Below are positions 1 to 7,244 of a stretch of DNA of 64,000 nucleotides, in pieces; the first letter of the stretch is position 1; the number at the start of each line of letters is the position of its first letter. The stretch covers positions 289,399 through 353,398 of the forward strand of contig JAZSFP010000007.1 of assembly GCA_045532295.1 (NCBI GenBank), in the 5' to 3' direction. The DNA is from UBA10677 sp045532295. GTDB taxonomy: Bacteria; Bacillota; Clostridia; Christensenellales; Pumilibacteraceae. Both the position numbers and the translations under genes were made by a program. The notes below the pieces were generated by a model, which made no database searches, was not told the origin of the DNA, and saw only the letters and a list, made by a program, of their open reading frames with translations.

Positions 1-58
1 TACCAGTTTTCTTTTTTGTAAGTTCCTCTATCGTCTTATTGTCTCTATCTCTAACCAT
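1..58 (-). CDS. Partial hypothetical protein, N-terminus only
   Basis: An ATG at 58 lies 3 bases beyond the proA stop, with a GAGAAAG ribosome-binding site inside the end of proA. The frame stays open to the window edge and gives a charged 19-residue start beginning MVRDRDNKTIEEL. It is not the start of ProB or ProC, the usual proA partners. Nineteen residues are too few to assign a family. It is probably the next gene of the yebC-proA operon. Confidence 0.5.
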   Translation of the reverse strand, partial: MVRDRDNKTIEELTKKKTG

Positions 59-61
59 ATA

Positions 62-1303
62 TTACTTTCTCGTCTGACCGTTTCCGCTTATAACGTACTT
101 AGTAGAAGTTAATTCTCTAAGTCCAAGAGGTCCTCTTGCGTGTAATTTTTGCGTAGAAATACCCATTTCTGCGCCAAGTCCAAACTCAAATCCATCCGTG
201 AACGCCGTTGATACGTTGTGGTATACCGCCGCGCTATCTACGTAGCGTTGAAAATACGCAACCGCGCTCTCGTCTTTAGCAATAATAGTGTCACTATGCG
301 ACGAGCCATATTTATTGATATGTTCAACCGCCTCTTTATAATCCTTTACGACTTTACACGAAATAGCAAGTCCAAGATATTCGGTTGCATAATCTTCGTC
401 AGTTGCAGGAGTTACGCCATCACAAACGCTACAAGTTTTTTCACAGCCGTACACGGTTACTCCATTTTTCGTAAGATCAGCGATAATATCAGGAAGGAAC
501 TTTTTATATACGCTTTCGTCAATCAAAATACTCTCGGTTGCATTACATACGCTTAATCTACGCAGTTTTCCGTTATGAATAAGTTTAATAGCCATATCCT
601 TATCGGCGCTTTCGTGCACGTAAGCGTGACAATTACCCGTGCCCGTTTCAATTACGGGAACGGTAGAATTTTCAACGACCGCTTGAATAAGTCGCGCAGA
701 TCCTCTCGGGATAAGTACGTCAATTAGTCCACGAGCAGTCATCATTGCAAATGAACTTTCGTGAGAAAGGTCAAGAACAAGTTGAATAAAATCACTCTTA
801 AATCCGTTGTTTTCAAGCGTTTCTTGGATAATTGCAACTAATTTCTTGTTAGACTCAATCGCATCGCGACTACCGCGTAACACTACGGCGTTACTCGTCT
901 TTAAACAAAGTCCGATAGCGTCAACTGTAACGTTGGGACGAGCCTCGTATATTATTCCGATAACACCAAAAGGAACTCTAACTTTTTTAATATTAAGTTG
1001 AGCGTAATTTTGATAATCGTCAACGACTTCGCCCACGGGGTCGTCAAGTTCGATAAGTTTCAAAAGCCCTTCACTCATACCTGCAATTCTCGTTTCGTTT
1101 AGCATAAGACGGTCAAGAATATGCTTAGGCTTTTCGGCGTTGGTTTCAAGGTCAATCTTGTTTGCAGAAATAATTTCATCCGCGCGAGAAACGAGCGCTT
1201 TAGCGATATGCGAAAGCATTTCGTTCTTTTGGGCAGTAGTGAGCGAGAGAAGATAGGGCGCGGCTTGTTTCGCAAGCACGCAATTTTCTCTAACGGTAAT
1301 CAC
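62..1303 (-). CDS. proA: Glutamate-5-semialdehyde dehydrogenase (gamma-glutamyl phosphate reductase)
   Basis: This enzyme catalyses the second step of proline synthesis: NADPH-dependent reduction of gamma-glutamyl phosphate to glutamate semialdehyde. The 413-residue length is normal for the family. The aldehyde-dehydrogenase fold is recognisable from GVIGIIYEARPNVTVDA near residues 113-129. The catalytic cysteine is in SVCNATES (about Cys253). The start is a GTG at 1303 that overlaps the TAG stop of yebC by one base (TAGTG), with a GAGGAGG site inside the yebC end, so translation is probably coupled. No proB is seen beside it. Confidence 0.97.
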   Translation of the reverse strand: MITVRENCVLAKQAAPYLLSLTTAQKNEMLSHIAKALVSRADEIISANKIDLETNAEKPKHILDRLMLNETRIAGMSEGLLKLIELDDPVGEVVDDYQNYAQLNIKKVRVPFGVIGIIYEARPNVTVDAIGLCLKTSNAVVLRGSRDAIESNKKLVAIIQETLENNGFKSDFIQLVLDLSHESSFAMMTARGLIDVLIPRGSARLIQAVVENSTVPVIETGTGNCHAYVHESADKDMAIKLIHNGKLRRLSVCNATESILIDESVYKKFLPDIIADLTKNGVTVYGCEKTCSVCDGVTPATDEDYATEYLGLAISCKVVKDYKEAVEHINKYGSSHSDTIIAKDESAVAYFQRYVDSAAVYHNVSTAFTDGFEFGLGAEMGISTQKLHARGPLGLRELTSTKYVISGNGQTRK

Positions 1304-2049
1304 TATTCGTCCTCCTCTTCAGTTTCGGGAAGATCAGCGTTGTGGAAAACGTTTTGAACGTCGTCGTTTTCTTCAAAAGCGTCAAGCATTTTAATGAACT
1401 TTTCAGCAGCCTCGCCCTCGAGAGCAACGGTCATTGAGGGAATTTTATCAAGTTGACTGTTTGCAAGTTCATAGCCCGCGTCGCGAAGATTATCACAAAC
1501 GGTAACAAAATCTTCAGGCGAAGTAGTAATTTCGTATTCGTCGTCTTCTACGTTAAAGTCTTCAGCGCCTGCCTCAAGAGCCGCCATCATTACTTCATCG
1601 TCGTCCATACCGTTCTTTTTCTCAATAATAATAACGCCTTTAGCGGTAAACATATATGATACGCAACCGCTTGTTCCCATAGAACCGCCGTATTTATCGA
1701 AAATATGTCTTACGTCACCGGCAGTACGGTTTTTATTATCAGTAAGAGTTTCAACGATAACTGCAATTCCGTTTGCGCCGTATCCTTCGTAAACGATAGA
1801 CTCGTAGTTGATACTACCAAGTTCTCCGCTTGCCTTTTTAATACTTCTCATTATATTGTCGTTGGGCATATTTGCTGCTTTTGCTTTAGCAATTACGGTA
1901 CGAAGTGCCGAGTTGTTATCCGGATCGGAGCCACCTGCTTTTACTGCTACAGCAATTTCACGACCTATTTTAGTAAATACTGCGCTTCTTGCAGCGTCAG
2001 TTTTTCCTTTTGCTCTTTTAATGGTAGACCATTTACTATGTCCTGACAT
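1303..2049 (-). CDS. yebC: YebC/PmpR-family transcriptional/translational regulator
   Basis: This is a TACO1/YebC-family cytoplasmic protein. Family members have been described as DNA-binding regulators and, more recently, as factors that relieve ribosome stalling. The diagnostic N-terminus MSGHSKWSTIKRAKGK is present, and the acidic C-terminus ends in TEEEDE. I place the start at ATG 2049, because GGAGG sits 8 bases upstream. The longer frame from a TTG at 2064 would place that ribosome-binding site inside the gene. The resulting 248 residues are normal. It is cotranscribed with, and overlaps, proA. Confidence 0.95.
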   Translation of the reverse strand: MSGHSKWSTIKRAKGKTDAARSAVFTKIGREIAVAVKAGGSDPDNNSALRTVIAKAKAANMPNDNIMRSIKKASGELGSINYESIVYEGYGANGIAVIVETLTDNKNRTAGDVRHIFDKYGGSMGTSGCVSYMFTAKGVIIIEKKNGMDDDEVMMAALEAGAEDFNVEDDEYEITTSPEDFVTVCDNLRDAGYELANSQLDKIPSMTVALEGEAAEKFIKMLDAFEENDDVQNVFHNADLPETEEEDE

Positions 2050-2069
2050 ATTTATATCCTCCAAAAATT

Positions 2070-2810
2070 TTATCTATTACAATACTTGATTTGATACATC
2101 ATTATTGACGCGCACACGCCGGCATTAAGCGATTCAGTCTCTTCCATAGGTAGAGAAATTATTTTGTCTGAGATTTCACGCAAATAATCACTTACTCCGT
2201 TAGCCTCATTACCGATAACGAGCGCTATTTTTTGATTTGAAAAATCACTTGTAAAAATACTTTCTCCGTCCATATCTGCGCAGACGAGTTTATATCCGTT
2301 CGTTTTGAGTTTATCTACAAACAGTTCGTCTACATCAAAAATTTTAACTCTCGACACTGCGGACATCGCGCTACGTACAACCTTAGGGTTATATACGTCC
2401 ACGCAATCGCAACAATAAATATCGGTAAAACCCGTAGCAAGCGCCGTTCTAATTATCGTTCCCATATTGCCCGGGTCGCGTATTCTGTCAAGAAAAAGCG
2501 CATACGTATGTAAAAATTTCGGTGCGTTGTATGGTTTTTTCGCAATACACAGCACTCCTTGAGTTTGAGGTGTATCGGATATTTTTTTGATTATAATATC
2601 AGATACAACGGTAAATTTTTCAAACTCATTACCGAACTTTTCTACCGCACTTTCGGACAAAATCAAAGAATACTCTTCTAAATATGGGAGACTATCCTTT
2701 ACGGAACGATATCCTTCAATAAGATATTTCCCACTTTCGTCTCGATATTTTTTATCCTTTAGTTTTCCGATAGATTTTACTATTGAATTCTCTAATGACG
2801 TTATTATCAT
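2070..2810 (-). CDS. TrmH/SpoU-family RNA 2'-O-methyltransferase
   Basis: This is a SPOUT-fold methyltransferase that transfers a methyl group from S-adenosylmethionine to a ribose in tRNA or rRNA. An N-terminal substrate-binding region (about residues 5-95, with KYLIEGYRSVKDSL) precedes the catalytic domain. Family motifs seen are RDPGNMGTIIRTA (motif 1), VIGNEANGVS (motif 2) and SLNAGVCASI (motif 3, usually SLNVAVAAS). The start is placed at ATG 2810 (MIITSLEN), since earlier codons run through the rplT terminator. No clear Shine-Dalgarno precedes it. The exact target base cannot be told; genes beside rplT are usually called rlmB-like or YsgA-like. Confidence 0.9.
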   Translation of the reverse strand: MIITSLENSIVKSIGKLKDKKYRDESGKYLIEGYRSVKDSLPYLEEYSLILSESAVEKFGNEFEKFTVVSDIIIKKISDTPQTQGVLCIAKKPYNAPKFLHTYALFLDRIRDPGNMGTIIRTALATGFTDIYCCDCVDVYNPKVVRSAMSAVSRVKIFDVDELFVDKLKTNGYKLVCADMDGESIFTSDFSNQKIALVIGNEANGVSDYLREISDKIISLPMEETESLNAGVCASIMMYQIKYCNR

Positions 2811-2819
2811 AAAATACGC

Positions 2820-2850
2820 AAAAAAGCACCTGAAAAATTCGGGTGCTTTT
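2820..2850 (-). terminator. Intrinsic terminator after rplT
   Basis: On the minus strand, AAAAGCACC and GGTGCTTTT pair as a 9-bp stem around an 11-base loop and run into a T tract. It closes the infC-rpmI-rplT operon and lies only about 10 bases before the TrmH-family start, so that gene is reached by readthrough or by a promoter I could not identify. Confidence 0.85.
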
Positions 2851-2868
2851 AAACTTCTCAATACTCGA

Positions 2869-3225
2869 TTACTGCGCGATAGCCGCTCTTGCGGTTTCTG
2901 CAAGCGCCTTGAAAGCGTTAGCGTCGTTTACTGCGATGTCAGCAAGAACCTTTCTATTAAGAGTAATTCCAGCAGTTTTAAGACCGTACATAAACTTCGA
3001 ATAAGACATACCGTTAAGGCGTGCTGCTGCGTTGATACGTGCAATCCATAACTTTCTGAAATCTCTCTTCTTTCTGCGTCTGCCGATAAAAGCATACATT
3101 TGCGACTTCATTACCGCTTCGCGAGCGATACGGTAAGAACGGGACTTAGAACCAAAGTAACCTTTGGCAAGTTTCATTATTTTACGACGCTTCTTGATTG
3201 CGTTTACTGCTCTTTTAATTCTCAT
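2869..3225 (-). CDS. rplT: 50S ribosomal protein L20
   Basis: L20 binds 23S rRNA and is needed early in 50S assembly. In many bacteria it also represses its own operon. The 118 residues match the family throughout, with the basic N-terminal extension MRIKRAVNAIKKRRK followed by LAKGYFGSKSRSYRIA. It is the last gene of infC-rpmI-rplT, 12 bases after rpmI, and is followed by a strong terminator. Confidence 0.98.
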   Translation of the reverse strand: MRIKRAVNAIKKRRKIMKLAKGYFGSKSRSYRIAREAVMKSQMYAFIGRRRKKRDFRKLWIARINAAARLNGMSYSKFMYGLKTAGITLNRKVLADIAVNDANAFKALAETARAAIAQ

Positions 3226-3237
3226 AGCGACCTCCCA

Positions 3238-3435
3238 TTACTTCTGAATCATCGTCTTAATAGTGCTTGCTTGCTTTTCAGACGCCATATAAGCACCTTG
3301 ACGAAGACCCATCTTTCTCTTACTGCTCTTCTTGGTAAGGATGTGGTTCTTACCCTGTTGAGCGCGTTTAACTTTACCCGATGCGGTGGTGCGGAAACGC
3401 TTCTTTGCACCGCTGTGACTTTTCATTTTTGGCAT
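3238..3435 (-). CDS. rpmI: 50S ribosomal protein L35
   Basis: This is a 65-residue basic protein of the large subunit. It matches L35 from end to end: it starts MPKMKSHSGAKKRFR and contains GKNHILTKKSSKRK. A GGAGGG-type site lies just upstream of ATG 3435. It is the middle gene of the conserved infC-rpmI-rplT operon. Confidence 0.98.
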   Translation of the reverse strand: MPKMKSHSGAKKRFRTTASGKVKRAQQGKNHILTKKSSKRKMGLRQGAYMASEKQASTIKTMIQK

Positions 3436-3458
3436 TATAATACCCTCCGTATGTTATT

Positions 3459-3971
3459 TTATTTTTTGGGAGCCAGAATCATAAGGATATTTCTACCCTC
3501 GGTCATCGGCTTTTTGTCGAAAGAGCACGCGTCTTTTACGAGTTCGTAGAAGTCATTCATTACTTCCACGCCAAGTGATGCGTGAGCCTGCTGTCTACCT
3601 CTCATTCGTATGGAAACCTTTACCTTGTCACCACCTTTAAGGAACTTAAGGCATTGTTTAGCCTTAGTTTCGAGGTCGTGCGTTTCAATGGTCATAGATA
3701 ACCAGATTTCTTTAAGGTCGGTAACCTTTTGATTTTTGCGAGCGTCCTTCTCACGCTTTGCTGCATCAAACTTGAACTTACCGTAGTTCATAATCTTACA
3801 AACAGGCGGATTCGCGCTTGGGTTTATTTTCACTAAATCAAGGTTCTTTTCGTCTGCTATACGATTTGCTTCGAGTGCGCTCATAATTCCAAGTTGCACA
3901 CCGTTTTCATCAATGACACGGATTTGAGCATCCGTAATCTTGTCATTGATTTCAATTTCCTTATTGATAAT
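3459..3971 (-). CDS. infC: Translation initiation factor IF-3, probable AUU start
   Basis: IF-3 binds the 30S subunit, prevents premature joining of 50S and checks the start codon. Both domains are present: the N-terminal domain (INDKITDAQIRVIDENGVQLGIM) and the C-terminal domain, with a linker near residues 70-85. I place the start at an ATT codon at 3971-3969, because a perfect GGAGG lies 5 bases upstream (3981-3977) and the product then has the usual length of 170 residues. An upstream in-frame GTG at 4016 would lie inside the leader terminator. AUU starts are known for infC and allow IF-3 to repress its own synthesis. Confidence 0.95.
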   Translation of the reverse strand: MINKEIEINDKITDAQIRVIDENGVQLGIMSALEANRIADEKNLDLVKINPSANPPVCKIMNYGKFKFDAAKREKDARKNQKVTDLKEIWLSMTIETHDLETKAKQCLKFLKGGDKVKVSIRMRGRQQAHASLGVEVMNDFYELVKDACSFDKKPMTEGRNILMILAPKK

Positions 3972-4100
3972 CGTGTCCTCCGAACAAAAAAATATTGAGC
4001 GGCATAGATTTACCACTCAATAACGCAACCAAAAATTGATTAAATTAAGCGTTACACGGATTAGGCATCCTATCCGGTGAGAATAAATCTACTTCCAACC
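3972..4100 (-). promoter_or_regulatory. Structured 5' leader of infC (L20-leader-like)
   Basis: About 130 bases of untranslated RNA separate the predicted transcription start (near 4100) from infC. The 5' part can form a hairpin from CACCGGAT and ATCCGTG (about 4058-4083, one bulged C). The 3' part is a full intrinsic terminator just upstream of the ribosome-binding site. In Bacillus the same operon has an L20-responsive leader that ends transcription early, so autoregulation by L20 is inferred here from position and layout. A covariance-model match was not run. Confidence 0.65.
3986..4020 (-). terminator. Leader terminator (attenuator) before infC
   Basis: TTGAGTGG (4020-4013) pairs with CCGCTCAA (4002-3995) in an 8-bp stem with one G-U pair and a 10-base loop. 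TATTTTTTT follows, and the infC GGAGG comes a few bases later. A terminator inside the leader, upstream of the gene it serves, points to transcription attenuation. Confidence 0.8.
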
Positions 4101-4106
4101 TTAAGC

Positions 4107-4135
4107 ATTATATACTATATTGAAACATTTGTCAA
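4107..4135 (-). promoter_or_regulatory. Consensus sigma-A promoter of infC-rpmI-rplT
   Basis: TTGACA (4135-4130), a 17-base spacer and TATAAT (4112-4107) match the housekeeping consensus at all 12 positions. The predicted transcript starts near 4100. Confidence 0.9.
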
Positions 4136-4166
4136 GGATTTTTAAGCAAAAAATTGAATTTTTTTC

Positions 4167-4201
4167 AAAAAAACCTCCACTATTCTAAAAGTGAAGGTTT
4201 T
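4167..4201 (-). terminator. Terminator after comFC
   Basis: On the minus strand, AACCTTCACT and AGTGGAGGTT pair (one G-T pair) around an 8-base loop, followed by a run of T. It begins a few bases after the comFC stop and ends the pta-ackA-comFC transcript. Confidence 0.85.
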
Positions 4202-4205
4202 TCTA

Positions 4206-4922
4206 TCAATAAAGTTCGGGAGTTACTCGAGCGGTCGCAAAAGTTAAAACCGTAACACTCTCGGATTTTGCTCTTTTAAGTAATTTAGAACACTCGTTTG
4301 AAGTGCTACCAGTAGTAAACACGTCGTCAATCAATATGACGCGTTTATCTTTTACGCACTCTTTGTTCGTTATTGCGTATAAATCTTTAATAGCCTCGGC
4401 GCGTTCTTCCTTGCCCATCTTTGCAAAATGCTTGGTGTGTTTTGTTCTCTCAAGAGCGCAAACGAGTGGAACGGAAATGATTTTGGAAAATTCTTTTGCA
4501 ATCTCTTCCGCTTGATTATATCCGCGTTCTTTTTGAGCAATCGGATGCATAGGAACGAAGGTAACAACGTCAGCGTCAAGTCCACCATCAAAGTACAAAT
4601 CCGCTAAAATTTCAGCCATTTCTCTTGCTAAATATTTAGCATTACCATACTTAAGACGATGTACGAGCGTACGAACTTCGTTCTCGTAAATTAGTGGTGC
4701 GCGCGCCTTATCAAAAGAATAGGAATTTTCCTTACAGTAATCGCAGTAATCCGCTTGATTTTTTATTGAGCGTCCACAGTGCAAGCAAAACTTTTCGTTA
4801 ATAGAAAGCGAACATTTATCGCACAGTCCGTAGACGGTATCTTTTGGCAATTCAGCACCACAAACGATACATTTGATTTTAGATGGGAAAAAGAGTTCGG
4901 ATATTACTTTGGGGAGTTTCAT
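4206..4922 (-). CDS. comFC: ComF-family protein (competence, phosphoribosyltransferase fold)
   Basis: ComFC is linked to DNA uptake in naturally competent Firmicutes, although many non-competent bacteria keep it. The N-terminus has paired cysteines for zinc (Cys18, 21, 34, 37 and Cys46, 49, 60, 63). The C-terminal half is a type I phosphoribosyltransferase domain with the PRPP loop VILIDDVFTTGST near residues 195-207. The length of 238 is typical. Its ATG shares one base with the ackA stop (TAATG), so its translation should be coupled to acetate kinase. No comFA helicase gene is beside it. Confidence 0.92.
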   Translation of the reverse strand: MKLPKVISELFFPSKIKCIVCGAELPKDTVYGLCDKCSLSINEKFCLHCGRSIKNQADYCDYCKENSYSFDKARAPLIYENEVRTLVHRLKYGNAKYLAREMAEILADLYFDGGLDADVVTFVPMHPIAQKERGYNQAEEIAKEFSKIISVPLVCALERTKHTKHFAKMGKEERAEAIKDLYAITNKECVKDKRVILIDDVFTTGSTSNECSKLLKRAKSESVTVLTFATARVTPELY

Positions 4923-6106
4923 TACTTAAGACGAAGAGTCTCTCTTGCGATAACGAGTTCTTCGTTAGTGGGGATAATGAAAGTCTTAACCTTTGAGTTT
5001 TCCGTAGAAATCTCGTAAATTTCGCCACGGGGAACGTTATTGTTCTTTTCTTTATCGTACTCAACGCCGATAAATTCAAGACCCTCTAATACTTTTTCGC
5101 GAACGAGTTCAGTATGTTCACCGATACCACCGGTAAATGCGATACAGTCAAGACCGCCCATAGCAGCAGCGTAAGCGCCGATATATTTCTTAACGCGGTA
5201 AGCAAACATATCAACCGCTAGGCGTGCTCTATCGTTACCCTCTTCAACGGCAGCAATAAGGTCACGGAAATCGGAGGAAACTCCACTTACGCCAAGCACA
5301 CCGCTCTTTTTATTGAAATAGTTAAGAGCAGTATGAATATCCATACCTTTTTTGTCCATTAAGAATTCGATAGCGGCGGGGTCAATATCGCCACTTCTCG
5401 TTCCCATCACAAGGCCTTCAAGAGGAGTAAGTCCCATAGAAGTATCAACGCATTTACCGTTCTTTACCGCACTAACGCTTGCGCCGTTACCGAGGTGACA
5501 TACGACGGTTTTTACGTTGTCATTACCAAGAATTCTTCTAACTTCGCCGGAAACGAAAAGATGGCTCGTGCCGTGGAAACCATACTTTCTTACGCGATAT
5601 TGCTTGTAATCCTCATAGGGGATTGCATACATATAAGCGTAATCGGGCATCGTCGAGTGGAAAGTCGTATCAAAAACTGCAACCTGGGGAGCGGAAGGCA
5701 TAGCAGACATACAAGCCTTAATTCCCATAATGTTCGCAGGCATATGAAGAGGACCAAGGTCAACTATATTTTCAAGTTCAGCGAGAACCTCGTCAGTAAC
5801 AAGTGCGCTTTCCTTGAAAGTCTCTGCGCCGTGAAGAACGCGGTGACCAACTGCCGCAATTTCGCTCATATCAGTAATAACGCCGTATTCAGCGTTAACG
5901 AGCGCGTCAAGAACCATCTTAATTGCCTCGCTATGAGTAGGCATTGCACCCTCAATTCTCACTTCTTGCTTTCCTTTATGAACGAGAACCGAACCGGTAG
6001 CGCCTATTCTTTCACATACGCCTTTAGCGAGTACGCTTTCGTTATCCATTTCGATAAGTTGATATTTAAGGGAAGAACTTCCTGCGTTTACAACTAATAT
6101 TTTCAT
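4922..6106 (-). CDS. ackA: Acetate kinase
   Basis: Acetate kinase makes ATP and acetate from acetyl phosphate in the last step of acetate fermentation. All family landmarks are visible in 394 residues: MKILVVNAGSSSLKYQL at the N-terminus, VFDTTFHSTMP, RKYGFHGTSH, CHLGNGASVSAV, GTRSGDIDPA and FTGGIGEH. It lies 16 bases after pta, so both enzymes of the pathway are made together. Confidence 0.98.
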   Translation of the reverse strand: MKILVVNAGSSSLKYQLIEMDNESVLAKGVCERIGATGSVLVHKGKQEVRIEGAMPTHSEAIKMVLDALVNAEYGVITDMSEIAAVGHRVLHGAETFKESALVTDEVLAELENIVDLGPLHMPANIMGIKACMSAMPSAPQVAVFDTTFHSTMPDYAYMYAIPYEDYKQYRVRKYGFHGTSHLFVSGEVRRILGNDNVKTVVCHLGNGASVSAVKNGKCVDTSMGLTPLEGLVMGTRSGDIDPAAIEFLMDKKGMDIHTALNYFNKKSGVLGVSGVSSDFRDLIAAVEEGNDRARLAVDMFAYRVKKYIGAYAAAMGGLDCIAFTGGIGEHTELVREKVLEGLEFIGVEYDKEKNNNVPRGEIYEISTENSKVKTFIIPTNEELVIARETLRLK

Positions 6107-6122
6107 TTTTCGTCTCCTTAAA

Positions 6123-7109
6123 TTATAATGCTTGAAGAGCCGTCATAGCAACTACGTTTACTACGTCTTCTACTGAGCAACCGCGAGAAAGGTCGTTAAC
6201 GGGTTTATTAAAACCTTGACAGATAGGACCGATTGCCTCTGCTCCAGCAAGACGCTGAACGAGTTTGTATCCGATATTACCTGCTTGAAGGTCGGGGAAT
6301 ACGAGAACATTTGCCTTACCGGCAACGGGGCTACCAGGTGCTTTAAGAGTACCAACCTTTTCAACGAGCGCAGCGTCTGCTTGAAGTTCGCCGTCAACGT
6401 TGAGTTCGGGAGCAAGTTCTTTAACGAGCGCCGTAGCGGTGGTAACTTTATCAACGAGTTCGTGCTTTGCGCTACCCTTAGTAGAGAAAGAAAGCATAGC
6501 AACTTTTGGATCAATACCAGCAATTTTCTTTGCGCTATCAGCAGATGCAATTGCAATAGCGGCAAGTTGCTCCGCGGTAGGGTTGGGATTTACTGCGCAA
6601 TCGCCAAACACCATTACGCCGTTTTCACCGTATTTAGATCCTTCAGGCATAATCATAATAAAGCAACTGCTTACGGTAGAAATTCCAGGAGCGGTTTTAA
6701 TGATTTGAAGAGCAGGACGAAGAACGTCACCGGTAGAATTTACAGCGCCTGCAACCATACCGTCCGCCTTGCCACTCTTGACGAGAAGAACGCCAAGATA
6801 AAGAGGGTTCTTAGCAAGTTTAGCAGCCTGTTCTCTTTCCATTCCCTTAGACTTACGAGCCTCATAAAGAAGTTCTGCGTACTCGGTAATGTCAGCAGTC
6901 TCGGGGTCGAGAATGTCAACGCCGTCAAGATTAACATCGGGGCATTTTTCGGCAATTACCGACTTGCTACCGATGAGCGTGATTTTAGCAAGTTTTTGCT
7001 CGTTAATCTTCTCTGCTGCGCGAATAATACGCTCTTCTTCGCCTTCCGCTAAAACGATATGCTTATATGCGTTTGCGGCTTTTTGCTTGATGCTTTCTAA
7101 TAATGACAT
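6123..7109 (-). CDS. pta: Phosphate acetyltransferase
   Basis: Pta converts acetyl-CoA and phosphate to acetyl phosphate, the AckA substrate. The 328-residue protein is the short, catalytic-domain-only form common in Firmicutes. Motifs include IVLAEGEEERI near the N-terminus, the MVAGAVNSTGDVLRPALQII region and VFPDLQAGNIGYKLVQRLAGA near the C-terminus. ATG 7109 is chosen because GGAG lies 7 bases upstream; the GTG/ATG-rich upstream extension would include that site. It is the first gene of pta-ackA-comFC and is divergent from tmcAL. Confidence 0.97.
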   Translation of the reverse strand: MSLLESIKQKAANAYKHIVLAEGEEERIIRAAEKINEQKLAKITLIGSKSVIAEKCPDVNLDGVDILDPETADITEYAELLYEARKSKGMEREQAAKLAKNPLYLGVLLVKSGKADGMVAGAVNSTGDVLRPALQIIKTAPGISTVSSCFIMIMPEGSKYGENGVMVFGDCAVNPNPTAEQLAAIAIASADSAKKIAGIDPKVAMLSFSTKGSAKHELVDKVTTATALVKELAPELNVDGELQADAALVEKVGTLKAPGSPVAGKANVLVFPDLQAGNIGYKLVQRLAGAEAIGPICQGFNKPVNDLSRGCSVEDVVNVVAMTALQAL

Positions 7110-7158
7110 AATATTTCTCCTTTTTTGCATTAAAATAGATGCATTTTTTTTTGCTTAA

Positions 7159-7167
7159 TGTTATAAT
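7159..7167 (+). promoter_or_regulatory. Extended -10 promoter of tmcAL
   Basis: TG-N-TATAAT at 7159-7167 is a good extended -10 element. The hexamer 17 bases upstream (ATGCAT) is a poor -35. Transcription would start near 7174 and give a leader of about 70 bases before tmcAL. Confidence 0.5.
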
Positions 7168-7174
7168 AGAAATA

Positions 7175-7189
7175 GGAAAAACCTTTTCC
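7175..7189. repeat. Small inverted repeat between the pta and tmcAL start points
   Basis: GGAAAA-ACC-TTTTCC is a perfect 6-bp inverted repeat. It lies exactly between the predicted tmcAL start (near 7174) and the predicted pta start (near 7190), so a bound protein could block both promoters. The low complexity of the arms means chance cannot be excluded. Confidence 0.4.
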
Positions 7190-7196
7190 ACACAAT

Positions 7197-7225
7197 ATTA
7201 TAGCACGATGAACGAAAAAAGTAAA
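7197..7225 (-). promoter_or_regulatory. Promoter of pta-ackA-comFC
   Basis: TTTACT (7225-7220), a 17-base spacer and TATAAT (7202-7197) read toward pta. The predicted start is near 7190. It lies to the right of the tmcAL -10, so the two promoters face each other. Confidence 0.6.
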
Positions 7226-7244
7226 ATCTTTTAGGGAGTTAATT

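Noticed and set aside
1..58. proB or proC at the left edge
   Set aside because: The visible 19 residues are charged and lack the glycine-rich or kinase motifs with which ProC and ProB begin.
6216..7052. A 278-codon plus-strand frame opposite pta, and similar long frames opposite ackA (5495-6097) and gapA (47887-48489)
   Set aside because: All are shadows of highly expressed metabolic genes with clear family matches on the minus strand; none has a promoter or ribosome-binding site.
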